From Tardiphaga robiniae (GTDB lineage Bacteria; Pseudomonadota; Alphaproteobacteria; Rhizobiales; Xanthobacteraceae), in contig NZ_JABMCJ010000092.1 in assembly GCF_013359755.1 (NCBI RefSeq), positions 310,001 through 374,000 on the forward strand: a DNA stretch of 64,000 nucleotides, read 5' to 3'. The position numbers and the translations under genes are program-made. The notes below the pieces were generated by a model. That model did not search any database. It saw only the letters and a program-made list of their open reading frames with translations, and was not told the DNA's origin. Shown here piece by piece: positions 39,394-48,482 of the stretch (its first letter is position 1; every line of letters starts with the position of its first letter).

Positions 39394-40122
39394 ATGATTC
39401 GAGATGCGAAGAAGAAAGCGCCGGCCAAGCCGCGCAAGATCGTGGTCGCGCCGAGCTTCACGCGCGAGCGCACACTGCTCAAGAAAGGCATCTGGCCGGT
39501 GGCTGGTTGCGACGAGGCCGGGCGTGGTCCGCTGGCCGGACCGGTTGTTGCCGCCGCGGTTGTGTTGGACCCGAACAACATTCCAAAAGGCCTCGACGAT
39601 TCCAAGAAGCTGACAGAGAGTAAGCGCGAGGCGCTGTTCGAGGAAATCTGCGCTACGTCGTCCTTTGCCGTCGCCTACGCATCACCCGCCCGGATCGACC
39701 GCGACAATATCCTGCGGGCCTCGCTCTGGGCGCTGGCGCGTGCCGTCGCGTCGCTCCCGGACGCGCCGAAACATGTGTTTGTCGACGGCCGCGACAAGAT
39801 CGATACGAAGGCCGATTGCGAGGCCGTCATTGGCGGCGATGCGTTGGTGCTCTCCATCGCAGCAGCCTCGATCATCGCCAAGGTGTCGCGCGACCGGCTG
39901 ATGTGCCGGCTGGCCGAGGATTGTCCGGGCTATGGTTTCGAGGTCCATAAGGGCTATGGCGTGCCGCAGCATATGGCCGCGCTGAATGAATTGGGGCCCA
40001 GCATTCATCATCGCAGCCTGTTCGCGCCGGTTGCTGCGGCGCGTGCGCGTCATCAGGCTGGCGTCCGTGCGGCAGGTCTGATCGAAGTCCACACCACCAT
40101 CGATATCGAGATATCCGCCTGA
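39394..40122 (+). CDS. rnhB: ribonuclease HII
   Basis: A protein of 242 residues that removes ribonucleotides from DNA and RNA-DNA hybrids. The catalytic pair Asp40-Glu41 is in [24 protein letters not shown] and the later KHVFVDGRD supply the other acidic residues, and [11 protein letters not shown] is the substrate-recognition segment. A basic N-terminal extension (about 1-30) is longer than in E. coli. ATG at 39394. Confidence 0.96.
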   Translation: MIRDAKKKAPAKPRKIVVAPSFTRERTLLKKGIWPVAGCDEAGRGPLAGPVVAAAVVLDPNNIPKGLDDSKKLTESKREALFEEICATSSFAVAYASPARIDRDNILRASLWALARAVASLPDAPKHVFVDGRDKIDTKADCEAVIGGDALVLSIAAASIIAKVSRDRLMCRLAEDCPGYGFEVHKGYGVPQHMAALNELGPSIHHRSLFAPVAAARARHQAGVRAAGLIEVHTTIDIEISA

Positions 40123-40134
40123 GCGCTCAGGCGG
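40115..40134. repeat. 20-base perfect palindrome at the rnhB stop
   Basis: CCGCCTGAGC directly joined to GCTCAGGCGG, spanning the stop codon at 40120-40122. It is followed by ttgcctctctt, so it may act as a weak terminator. Confidence 0.5.
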
Positions 40135-40204
40135 TTGCCTCTCTTGGCTCTGCGCCGTATCACCTGAGCACGCTTCATTCCCTGCTGGCCGGTTCAGACG
40201 TTCA

Positions 40205-41713
40205 ATGCGTTTCACCTCCCTGATCGTCGAACTGATCCGCGCCCGGCCACGGCTGGTGTTCTGGATCGTCGTGCTGTGTCAGGCCGCGATCTGGCTCGTC
40301 GTCCCCCTGCTGCTGTATCGCGGGCCGCCGGGCGATCTCGCCACCGTGTTGGCCTATGGCCGGGAATATCAAGTCGGTACCCATATGGGACCGCCGCTGG
40401 CGTTCTGGCTGGCGGACATCGCCTTTCGGGGGGCCGGCAATCATGTTTTCGGTGTCTATCTGCTGGCGCAGATCTGCGCCGTCCTCACTTTCCGCGCGGT
40501 CTATCAGCTGGGCAGTGCCATCGTCGGCGGCCCGCAGGCTGTCATCGCCGTGCTGCTCACCATGACGGTTACGGCCTTTAGCACGCCCGGCATCGAATTC
40601 GGCCCGCTGATCCTCGCGCGTCCGCTCTGGGCGATGTTCCTGCTGCATGCCTGGCTCGCGATCGGGCAGGGCCGTCGCAATGCCTGGTTCGCGCTGTCCA
40701 TCGAGGCCGGCCTGCTGCTGCTGACCACGCCTCATGCCATGTGGCTGCTGCCGCTGCCACTCGTCTTCGGGCTCGCGACATCGCGCGGCAGGCGTAACCT
40801 TGCTTCGTTCGATCCGCTTTATGCGCTGCTGGTCATCGCGGTGCTGACATTGCCATGGGCCATGTGGGTGATCCGGGCCGGCGCACCAATTGTGCCTGTA
40901 CCGCCGCAACTGACCGATATCGCCAGCCAGGCGCGGCAGTGCGGCGTGCTGATGGCCTGGCTGCTTGCGTCAATTACCGGCGTGATCGTGCTGACGGTGA
41001 TGAACTGGGGCCGCATCGTTCCGAAGACCGAGGAAGCTCCGATTATCTTCCGCCCGCCGGTCGATCCGCTGGCACGTGACTATGTATTTTTCTTCGCGCT
41101 CGTGCCGGGGCTGCTCGGCAGCCTGTTCGCTGCCCTTTACGGGCTCGATCGCGTGGTCGGCGGTGCCGGCATTGCGCTGGTCATGTCGGGTCTCGCCGTG
41201 GTCGTGGCGTCGGGCGACCTGATCGCGCTGCGGCGCCAGCGCGTGCTGCGCAAGGTCTGGGCCTTCGCCATCATCGCTCCGGCCCTCGCAGCCTTCGCCA
41301 GTCTTGTGATTCTGCCTTGGGTCGACGGCCCCGAAGATGTGACGGCGCTGCCTGCACGCGAGATCGGGCGCTTCTTCGGCGAGAGCTTCGAGCGCCGGAC
41401 CAATAAGCCATTGCCGGCGGTGGCCGGCGATGCGCAACTCGCAGCATTGATCGGGATGAGCGCGTCACGGCCGCATCTGCTGAACGATGCAGTGCCTTCC
41501 CGTACGCCGTGGATCACGCCAGCGAAGTTCGCCGAGACCGGCGGCGTCGTGGTGTGGCGCGCGGCGGATACAGTCGGTACGCCGCCTGCAGACGTTGCGC
41601 AGCGTTTCCCCAACCTCGTGCCGGAAGTCCCGCGCGCCTTTGAGCGTCTGGTGAATGGCCGGCAACCTTTGCTGCGGATCGGTTGGGCAATTGTCCGGCC
41701 AAAGGCGCCCTAG
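40205..41713 (+). CDS. ArnT/PMT-like membrane glycosyltransferase (GT39 type)
   Basis: A protein of 502 residues with about ten membrane helices. The first periplasmic loop after helix 1 carries RGPPGDLATVLAYGREYQ, a substitute for the acidic loop of GT39/ArnT-type polyprenol-phosphate sugar transferases, and MGPPLAFWLADIAF resembles the family segment PPL..WL. The soluble C-terminal end (about 385-502) is periplasmic. The substrate is unknown. Follows rnhB by 83 bases. Confidence 0.8.
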   Translation: MRFTSLIVELIRARPRLVFWIVVLCQAAIWLVVPLLLYRGPPGDLATVLAYGREYQVGTHMGPPLAFWLADIAFRGAGNHVFGVYLLAQICAVLTFRAVYQLGSAIVGGPQAVIAVLLTMTVTAFSTPGIEFGPLILARPLWAMFLLHAWLAIGQGRRNAWFALSIEAGLLLLTTPHAMWLLPLPLVFGLATSRGRRNLASFDPLYALLVIAVLTLPWAMWVIRAGAPIVPVPPQLTDIASQARQCGVLMAWLLASITGVIVLTVMNWGRIVPKTEEAPIIFRPPVDPLARDYVFFFALVPGLLGSLFAALYGLDRVVGGAGIALVMSGLAVVVASGDLIALRRQRVLRKVWAFAIIAPALAAFASLVILPWVDGPEDVTALPAREIGRFFGESFERRTNKPLPAVAGDAQLAALIGMSASRPHLLNDAVPSRTPWITPAKFAETGGVVVWRAADTVGTPPADVAQRFPNLVPEVPRAFERLVNGRQPLLRIGWAIVRPKAP

Positions 41714-41727
41714 ATGAAACGCCTTCG

Positions 41728-42561
41728 CTAGCTCGTCCTGCCCGATGGCGCTTCCAGTGCCTTGGCGATCGATCGCAGATCCATCCAGGTCATCCGCTTG
41801 TAAGACGGCGAGCGCAGCAGATAGGCGGGGTGGAACGTCGCCAATGCCTTGATCTTGCGCGTGCCGGTGTCGTAGTCGACCCAGCGTCCCCTGGACTTCA
41901 TGATGCCGTCGCGGGTCTGCAGCAGCGTCTGTGTCGAGGGATTGCCCAGCGTCACGAGGATGTCCGGATTCACCAGCTCGATCTGGCGCTGGATGAACGG
42001 CAGGCAGATCTGCGTCTCCTGCGGCGTCGGCGTGCGGTTGCCCGGCGGCCGCCATGGAATCACATTGGCGATATAGACGTCGGTGCGCTTCAGGCCGATG
42101 GCGCGCATCATCAGATCGAGCAGTTTGCCGGAGCGGCCGACGAAGGGCAGGCCCTCGATATCCTCGTCACGGCCCGGCGCCTCGCCGACGAACATGATCC
42201 GTGCCTGTGGATTGCCGTCGGCAAACACCAGTTGGGTCGCGGTCGATTTCAGGGCGCAGCCGTCGAATGTATCCAGCATGCCACGCAGCACCTCGAGCGA
42301 GGGCGCGGTGCGCGCGGCGTCCCGGGCGGCGGCAATCGCCACGTCCGGGGCGACCTCGACGCGGGCAGGCGGGCGCGGCGGTGGAGGCGGCATGCCATTC
42401 AGCGGTGGTCGCTTCGGCGCGCTATCGGACAGCTCCCGGGCAGGCGGCGGGAGGTCGTCCGACAGCCGGTTCACCGGCTCATCCATCAATGCGCAATCGA
42501 CCCCGGCCTCCAGATAAAAGGCGAGCAGTTGCGCAACGCTGGGGTGGGGTTCAGGCGTCAT
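41728..42561 (-). CDS. uracil-DNA glycosylase, family 4/5 type
   Basis: A protein of 277 residues. The family motifs are GEAPGRDEDIEGLPFVGRSG (uracil-binding), ANVIPWRPPGNRTPTP, and HPAYLLRSP near the end. A Pro-rich linker (about 36-68) precedes the domain. Only three Cys occur (23, 102, 186), fewer than the four ligands of the 4Fe-4S cluster in classical family 4 enzymes. The start MTPEPHPSVAQ at 42561 is preferred over a longer frame. It converges with the GT39 gene. Confidence 0.9.
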   Translation of the reverse strand: MTPEPHPSVAQLLAFYLEAGVDCALMDEPVNRLSDDLPPPARELSDSAPKRPPLNGMPPPPPRPPARVEVAPDVAIAAARDAARTAPSLEVLRGMLDTFDGCALKSTATQLVFADGNPQARIMFVGEAPGRDEDIEGLPFVGRSGKLLDLMMRAIGLKRTDVYIANVIPWRPPGNRTPTPQETQICLPFIQRQIELVNPDILVTLGNPSTQTLLQTRDGIMKSRGRWVDYDTGTRKIKALATFHPAYLLRSPSYKRMTWMDLRSIAKALEAPSGRTS

Positions 42562-42717
42562 GAGAGGGGGGTCACAGGCATGCCAGCAATCTAGGCCGGA
42601 TCGCCGCCCAGCGAAACGCCCCCTGTGCATTTAGGTGGTTGTTCTTCCGTGAAAAATCGGAAACAACAGCCCTTAGAAGCGTTCTGAACGGGTTGGAAAC
42701 GGGTCTGAGACGAGATT

Positions 42718-44376
42718 ATGAGCACTGAAGAACTTCCGCCGCGCGAGTCCATGGAATTCGACGTCGTTATCGTCGGTGCCGGGCCCTCGGGTCTGTCGGC
42801 CGCGATCCGGCTGAAACAGCTCAATGCGGACCTGTCCATCGTTGTCGTGGAAAAGGGTTCCGAAGTCGGTGCGCACATCCTGTCCGGCGCGGTGATCGAT
42901 CCCGTCAATCTCGACAAGCTGATCCCGGATTGGCGCGAGGATGCGGACTGCCCGCTCAAGACCCAGGTCAAGGACGACCAGTTCTATTTCATGACCAAGA
43001 CCGGCGGCTTCAAGCTACCGAACTTCTTGATGCCGCCGCTGATGAACAATCATCACTGCTACATCACCTCGCTCGGCATGGTGTGCCGTTGGCTGGGTGC
43101 GAAGGCGGAAGCGCTTGGCGTCGAAATCTATCCCGGCTTCGCGGCTGCCGAGACGCTGTATGACGACAATGGCGCCGTGCGCGGCATCGCCACTGGCGAC
43201 ATGGGTATCGGCCGCGACGGCAAGCCGAAGGATTCGTTCACCCGAGGCATGGAACTGCTCGGCAAATACACGCTGTTCGCCGAAGGCGCGCGTGGTTCGC
43301 TGACCAAGCAGATCATCGCCAAATTCGCCCTCGACAAGGATTGCGAGCCCGGCAAGTTCGGCATCGGCATCAAGGAAGTCTGGCAGATCGATCCGGCCAA
43401 GCACCAGAAGGGCACGGTGAAGCACTCGTTCGGCTGGCCGCTCGACAATGACGTGGGCGGCGGCACGTTCCTGTACCACTACGACGATAACCTCGTGGCT
43501 GTCGGCTTCGTGCTGCACCTGAACTACGAAAACCCCTATCTCTATCCGTTCGAGGAATTCCAGCGCTTCAAGACCCATCCGCTGATCCGCGACACATTCG
43601 AAGGCGGCAAGCGCCTCGCCTACGGTTCGCGTGCGATCACCGAGGGCGGCTACCAGTCGGTGCCGAAGCTGGTCTTCCCGGGCGGGGCGCTGATCGGCTG
43701 CGCCGCAGGCTTCGTCAACGTGCCGCGTATCAAGGGTGTTCACAACGCCATGGCGTCAGGCATGCAGGCTGCCGAGCACGTCTCCGCTGCGCTGGCTGCA
43801 GGTCGCGCCAATGACGAGTTGATGGAATACGAGACCGGCTGGCGGTCGTCCTCGATCGGCAAAGATCTCTATCCGGTCCGCAACGCCAAGCCGCTGTGGT
43901 CCAAGTTCGGGACCCTCCTCGGCAACGCGCTCGGCGGCTTCGACATGTGGTGCAACACGTTCGGCTTCTCGCTGTTCGGCACCCAGAAGCATGAGAAGCC
44001 GGATCGCAAGGCGCTCAAGCCCGCCAAGCAGTATCAGCCGATCGTCTATCCGAAGCCGGACGGTAAGATCACCTTCGATCGTCTGTCTTCGGTGTTTCTG
44101 TCGAATACCAATCACGAGGAAGACCAGCCGATCCATCTCAAGGTTGCCGACATGGCGCTGCAGAAGTCGTCGGAGCACGACGTCTTTGCCGGTCCATCGA
44201 ATCGCTATTGCCCGGCAGGCGTCTATGAGTGGGTGGAAGAGTCGAGCGGTGCGCGATTCCAGATCAATGCGCAGAATTGCGTCCACTGCAAAACCTGCGA
44301 CGTGAAGGATCCCAACGGGAACATCACCTGGGTTCCGCCGGAAGGTGGCGGCGGCCCGAACTACGAGGCGATGTAA
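42718..44376 (+). CDS. electron transfer flavoprotein-ubiquinone oxidoreductase
   Basis: A protein of 552 residues. It passes electrons from electron transfer flavoprotein to ubiquinone, linking fatty acid and amino acid oxidation to respiration at the inner membrane. The FAD motif VIVGAGPSGLSAAI opens the protein. The C-terminal 4Fe-4S domain has Cys498 (RYCPAGVYEW) and Cys521, Cys524 and Cys527 (NCVHCKTCD). The length is that of the mitochondrial-type enzyme. Expected to work with etfAB, not in this window. Confidence 0.96.
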   Translation: MSTEELPPRESMEFDVVIVGAGPSGLSAAIRLKQLNADLSIVVVEKGSEVGAHILSGAVIDPVNLDKLIPDWREDADCPLKTQVKDDQFYFMTKTGGFKLPNFLMPPLMNNHHCYITSLGMVCRWLGAKAEALGVEIYPGFAAAETLYDDNGAVRGIATGDMGIGRDGKPKDSFTRGMELLGKYTLFAEGARGSLTKQIIAKFALDKDCEPGKFGIGIKEVWQIDPAKHQKGTVKHSFGWPLDNDVGGGTFLYHYDDNLVAVGFVLHLNYENPYLYPFEEFQRFKTHPLIRDTFEGGKRLAYGSRAITEGGYQSVPKLVFPGGALIGCAAGFVNVPRIKGVHNAMASGMQAAEHVSAALAAGRANDELMEYETGWRSSSIGKDLYPVRNAKPLWSKFGTLLGNALGGFDMWCNTFGFSLFGTQKHEKPDRKALKPAKQYQPIVYPKPDGKITFDRLSSVFLSNTNHEEDQPIHLKVADMALQKSSEHDVFAGPSNRYCPAGVYEWVEESSGARFQINAQNCVHCKTCDVKDPNGNITWVPPEGGGGPNYEAM

Positions 44377-44686
44377 CCGGTTCGCTGATTACGATTGTGT
44401 GAGCGGCGGCGCCCGTAGGCGGGCCGCTACACCGGCCGGATGTCACGATAACGCCACAGTGCGAGCGTTCTCAGGGGCAGTGGCGCAATCCGGCGGCCCA
44501 ATTGCTGACAGGCTTCAAGGTGCCACTGGTGCGATCGCGCCTCCGATCCTTGCGATTGACCGCCAAACGCGGCATTGTTGGCATGCGCACTATTGCCGGG
44601 TCGGCTGCGCATCCGAGCCTGTCTTGCAGTCTTGCTCGCATTTTGCTCGATATCCTGCCCGTAAATCCTGGAGCTAGGCGAACCCT
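44377..44686. other. intergenic region before the TPR gene
   Basis: 310 bases. A GC-rich inverted segment (gcgcccgtaggcgggccgc) lies at about 44408. No promoter or RNA could be assigned with confidence. Confidence 0.35.
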
Positions 44687-46474
44687 ATGTTGTCCATCCG
44701 TTTCAATCGTTTGACGCTCGCTGCCGTCACGGTCGCCGTTCTCGCGATGCCCGGTCAGCTGCTGGCGCAAACCCCGGATCATACCGGCGATAGCTCGGCT
44801 GCCCAGTTTCCCACCTCCCGTGACCTGAAGTCGCTCACCACCGCCGGCAGCTATCTGGCCGCCCGCCACGCCAGCGTCGAGCGCGACGCCACCTCGGCTG
44901 CGGCGTTTTACCGCTCCGCGCTGCGTACCGATCCGAAGAACAACGAACTGCTCGATCGCGCCTTCATCTCCTCGCTCGCGGACGGCGATATCGAAGAGGC
45001 CGTCAAGCTCGCCGATCGCATCCTCACCATCGACAAGTCGAACCGCGTCGCCCGTCTCGTTGTGGGCGTGCGCGATCTCAAGCTGAAGAAATACGCTGCC
45101 GCGCAGACCAATATCAACCAGTCGGTGCGCGGCCCGATCACCGACCTCGTTGCGACGCTGCTGTCGGCCTGGGCCGGCTACGGCGCCGGTGAGAGCAAGA
45201 CGGCGATTGCCAATATCGACAAGCTGGCCGGTCCGGAATGGTATCCGATCTTCAAGGATCTGCATGCCGGCCTGATCCTCGATCTTGCCAACAAGCAGAA
45301 GGATGCGGGCGCCCGTTTCGAGCGTGCCTACAAGCTCGACGACTCCGCGCTGCGCGTGGTCGACGCCTATGGCCGCTGGACGTCGCGCAACAAGGACGAT
45401 GCGGCAGCGCTCGGCATCTACGAGACCTTCAACAAGAAGCTCGCCCGTCACCCCCTGGTGCTGGAAGGCATCCGCGAGACCAAGGCCGGCAAGAAGCTGG
45501 CGCCGCTGGTCGACAGCCCGCAGGCCGGCGCTGCTGAAGCACTTTATGGCATTGGCGCATCGCTGACCCGCCGCGGCGGTGAAGACCTCGCGCTGGTCTA
45601 TCTGCAGCTCTCGCTTTATCTCAAGCCGGACCACTCGCTGGCGCTGCTGTCGCTCGCCGACCTCTATGAGTCGGTGAAGAAACCGCAGATGGCCATCAAG
45701 GTCTATGAGCGCGTGCCCGCCAATTCGGCGCTGAAGCGCAACGCGCAGATCCAGCAGGCCACCGATCTCGATGCGGCCGATCGTAGCGATGAAGGCATCA
45801 AGATTCTCAAGGGCGTTGTCGCCGACGATCCCCGGGATCTCGAAGCCATCATGGCGCTCGGCAATATCGAGCGTGGTCGCAAGAAATTCGCCGATTGCTC
45901 CGAGACCTACACCAAGGGCATCGACGTCATCGCCGCCAACCAGGACAAGCCGAACTGGGTGTATTTCTACTTCCGCGGCATCTGCCTGGAGCGTTCCAAG
46001 CAGTGGGCCAAGGCTGAAGTCGACATGCGCAAGGCGCTCGAATTGCAGCCCGAACAGCCGCATGTTCTGAACTATCTCGGCTATTCCTGGATCGATCAGG
46101 GCATCAACCTCGACGACGCCATGAAGATGATCAAGCGCGCCGTCGACCAGCGTCCGGACGATGGCTACATCGTCGACTCGCTCGGCTGGGCCTATTACCG
46201 CATCGGCAATTTCGACGACGCTGTGAAGCAGCTCGAACGTGCCATCGACCTGAAGCCGGAAGATCCGACCATCAACGACCACCTCGGCGATGCCTATTGG
46301 CGCGTCGGTCGCAAGCTGGAAGCCAAGTTCCAGTGGCAGCACGCCAAGGATCTGAAGCCGGAAGCCGAAGAGATTCCGAAGATCGAAGCCAAGATGGAAA
46401 ACGGTCTGTCGGACGAGCCATCGTCGTCGGCTGCATCCAACGACAAGAAAAAAGAAGACGGTAAAGGCGGCTGA
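44687..46474 (+). CDS. tetratricopeptide-repeat secreted protein
   Basis: A protein of 595 residues with a signal peptide (to about LLAQT, residue 29). Repeated 34-residue TPR helices run to about 555, for example KAEVDMRKALELQPEQPHVL, GWAYYRIGNFDDAVKQLERA, and the last ones end GDAYWRVGRKLEAKFQW. The end is Ser/Lys-rich. A periplasmic scaffold for protein partners is likely. The stop is four bases before ispE, so the two are co-transcribed. Confidence 0.9.
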   Translation: MLSIRFNRLTLAAVTVAVLAMPGQLLAQTPDHTGDSSAAQFPTSRDLKSLTTAGSYLAARHASVERDATSAAAFYRSALRTDPKNNELLDRAFISSLADGDIEEAVKLADRILTIDKSNRVARLVVGVRDLKLKKYAAAQTNINQSVRGPITDLVATLLSAWAGYGAGESKTAIANIDKLAGPEWYPIFKDLHAGLILDLANKQKDAGARFERAYKLDDSALRVVDAYGRWTSRNKDDAAALGIYETFNKKLARHPLVLEGIRETKAGKKLAPLVDSPQAGAAEALYGIGASLTRRGGEDLALVYLQLSLYLKPDHSLALLSLADLYESVKKPQMAIKVYERVPANSALKRNAQIQQATDLDAADRSDEGIKILKGVVADDPRDLEAIMALGNIERGRKKFADCSETYTKGIDVIAANQDKPNWVYFYFRGICLERSKQWAKAEVDMRKALELQPEQPHVLNYLGYSWIDQGINLDDAMKMIKRAVDQRPDDGYIVDSLGWAYYRIGNFDDAVKQLERAIDLKPEDPTINDHLGDAYWRVGRKLEAKFQWQHAKDLKPEAEEIPKIEAKMENGLSDEPSSSAASNDKKKEDGKGG

Positions 46475-46478
46475 TTCA

Positions 46479-47390
46479 ATGGTTGGGGGCACGACCGGTT
46501 CAACGAGCCCGGTTCTCGAAGAAGATGCGCGCGCCAAGGTCAATCTGACCCTGCGCGTTATCGGCCGTCGAGTTGACGGCTATCATGATCTCGAAAGCGT
46601 CGTGGCCTTTGCCGATTGCGCCGATAGATTGACGCTGGATGCGGGCGGCGATCTGTCGCTGACCGCTACTGGCCCGCGCGCGCAGGAATGCGGCGACACC
46701 GCCGATAATCTCGTGATCAAGGCCGCCCGGCTGCTCGGCGAGCGCGTCGAGGGTCTCACATTCGGGCGCTTTGCACTCGACAAGCATTTGCCGGTTGCCG
46801 CCGGGATCGGTGGCGGTTCGGCGGATGCTGCTGCGGCGCTGCGTCTTCTGGTGCGCGCCAACAATCTTGAAATGGACGATCCCCGCGTGCTCGAAGTGGC
46901 GCGCCTAACCGGCGCCGATGTGCCGGTTTGCGTGCCGTCGCACGCCTGCGTGATGACGGGCGTGGGCGAAAACCTGCTGCCGCTCAGCATTCCGCGTTTG
47001 CCCTGCGTGATGGTCAATCCGCGCGTGCCGGTAGCGACCAAGGATGTGTTCAAGGAGCTCGGCCTGAAGAATGGCGAGCTGCGTGCCGGCGTCAAAGACG
47101 TCCTGAAACGGGCTACCTGGCCGAATGAAGGCGGCTCACTCGATGCCTGGATCGACGCGCTCAATGCCGGAACCAATGATCTTGAAGCGCCCGCATTGAA
47201 GGTCGAGCCCGTGATTGACACCGTGCTGTCGGCCTTGCGCGGTGCCGAAGGCGTTCGCCTGGCTCGCATGTCGGGTTCGGGCGCGACCTGTTTCGCGCTG
47301 TTCGGCAACGACACCGACGCGCAGCGCGCGGCCGCTGCCATTCAACTTGCCCACCCGCTGTGGTGGGTGCATGCCGGCGTGCTGAGCTAG
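46479..47390 (+). CDS. ispE: 4-diphosphocytidyl-2-C-methyl-D-erythritol kinase
   Basis: A protein of 303 residues. It phosphorylates CDP-methylerythritol in the MEP isoprenoid pathway. The GHMP kinase ATP loop is PVAAGIGGGSADAAAAL (GIGGGSAD at 109-116), with the substrate segment AKVNLTLRVIGRRVDGYHDLES at the start and MSGSGATCFALFG near the end. It follows the TPR gene by four bases. ATG at 46479. Confidence 0.96.
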   Translation: MVGGTTGSTSPVLEEDARAKVNLTLRVIGRRVDGYHDLESVVAFADCADRLTLDAGGDLSLTATGPRAQECGDTADNLVIKAARLLGERVEGLTFGRFALDKHLPVAAGIGGGSADAAAALRLLVRANNLEMDDPRVLEVARLTGADVPVCVPSHACVMTGVGENLLPLSIPRLPCVMVNPRVPVATKDVFKELGLKNGELRAGVKDVLKRATWPNEGGSLDAWIDALNAGTNDLEAPALKVEPVIDTVLSALRGAEGVRLARMSGSGATCFALFGNDTDAQRAAAAIQLAHPLWWVHAGVLS

Positions 47391-47401
47391 CGCGCTTTTT
47401 C

Positions 47402-47545
47402 CCTCGCCCCGCCTGCGGGGAGAGGGTGGCGCGGACGAAGTCCGCGACGGGTGAGGGGGAGCCAGCGAGTGAAACACTGGCTCCCCCTCACCCGGATCAC
47501 TCGCTGCCGCTCGTGCTCCGACCTCTCCCCGCAAGCGGGGCGAGG
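47402..47545. repeat. 144-base inverted-repeat element after ispE
   Basis: The outer arms CCTCGCCCCGCCTGCGGGG... (47402-47425) and 47522-47545 are reverse complements over 24 bases with one mismatch. The inner arms GGGTGAGGGGGAGCCAG (47450-47466) and CTGGCTCCCCCTCACCC (47477-47493) are perfect. Of the same style as the elements at 15.6 and 17.3 kb; it separates convergent genes. Confidence 0.75.
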
Positions 47546-47558
47546 TTAAGAAAAGCGA

Positions 47559-48338
47559 CTAACTGCCCCATCCAGCGCCATATCCGCCATCCACCGTGTA
47601 GATCACGCCGGTCGTATAGCCCGCGCGCTCTGACGCCAGAAACGTCATCATATCGGCGATCTCGCGCGGTTTCGCAGCGCGGCCCAGCGGCAGGCCCTGC
47701 TGCAATTCCCGGAAACGATTCTCGTCACCGAATTGCGCCTTGGCGCGGGTTTTCATCAGCGTGATGTGGCGCTCGGTCTCCACCGGGCCCGGGTTGATGC
47801 CGACCACGCGGATATTGTCCTTCAGGCTTTTTCCGCCCAGCGCCCGGGTGAACGCCATCAGCGCGGCATTGCCGGCGCTGCCACAGATGTAATTGGCGTC
47901 GAACTTCTCGCCGGCGGCGCCGATGTCGTTGACGATCACGCCGTGGCCGCGGGCCTTCATCTGCGCATAGACGAGGCGCGTCAGATTGATGAAGCCGAAC
48001 ACTTTGAGGTCCCAGGCATGGCGCCAGGTCGGTTCGTCGATCTTGTCGAGCGAGCCGCCGGGAATATCGCCGGCATTGTTGACGAGGATGTCGATATCGC
48101 CAGTTGCGACCGCCAGCGCGGCCAGATCGTCCGGCTTGCGCAGATCGACGCCATGCACGGCGACGTCGATCTGGTGGTTGGATCGCAGCCGGTCCGCCAG
48201 CGCTTGCATCTGCTCCACATTGCGGGCCGCGAGGCGGAGATCGCAGCCTTCTTCGGCAAACGCTTCCGCGGCCGCAGCGCCGATACCCTTGGATGCGCCC
48301 GTGATCAGGACGCGCTTGCCGCGCAAATGAAGATCCAT
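47559..48338 (-). CDS. SDR family oxidoreductase
   Basis: A protein of 259 residues. The NAD(P)-binding motif is ITGASKGIGAAAAEAF and the later NNAG is in ILVNNAGDIPGG. The catalytic region reads NDIGAAGEKFDANYICGSAGNAA, so the usual Tyr-x3-Lys becomes Tyr-x3-Ser (YICGS), as in the PRK06125-like group of short-chain dehydrogenases (recognition). GxxxGxG is intact. The substrate is unknown. The start MDLHLRGKR at 48338 is chosen. It is divergent from the tartrate dehydrogenase gene. Confidence 0.88.
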   Translation of the reverse strand: MDLHLRGKRVLITGASKGIGAAAAEAFAEEGCDLRLAARNVEQMQALADRLRSNHQIDVAVHGVDLRKPDDLAALAVATGDIDILVNNAGDIPGGSLDKIDEPTWRHAWDLKVFGFINLTRLVYAQMKARGHGVIVNDIGAAGEKFDANYICGSAGNAALMAFTRALGGKSLKDNIRVVGINPGPVETERHITLMKTRAKAQFGDENRFRELQQGLPLGRAAKPREIADMMTFLASERAGYTTGVIYTVDGGYGAGWGS

Positions 48339-48482
48339 GGAATGCCTCTGATTGCAGAAGGGATTGTCTGCGACAGAGTTAGGCCCCTGCGGCAAAACCG
48401 GTCAACATTGCAGTGCAGCGTTGATCGCAGGCCGGCTTTGGTCCACATCTGCAGGCAGAATTACTGGCGAAGGAAACCCCAC

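Noticed and set aside
42679-42693. GTTC-N7-GTTG, a near match to an SOS box before the ETF-QO gene
   Set aside because: One mismatch in the invariant half-site, and no functional reason for damage control of this gene.
44471-46543. 690-codon frame antisense to the TPR gene
   Set aside because: Shadow of a gene with repeated TPR codons; no recognisable domain.
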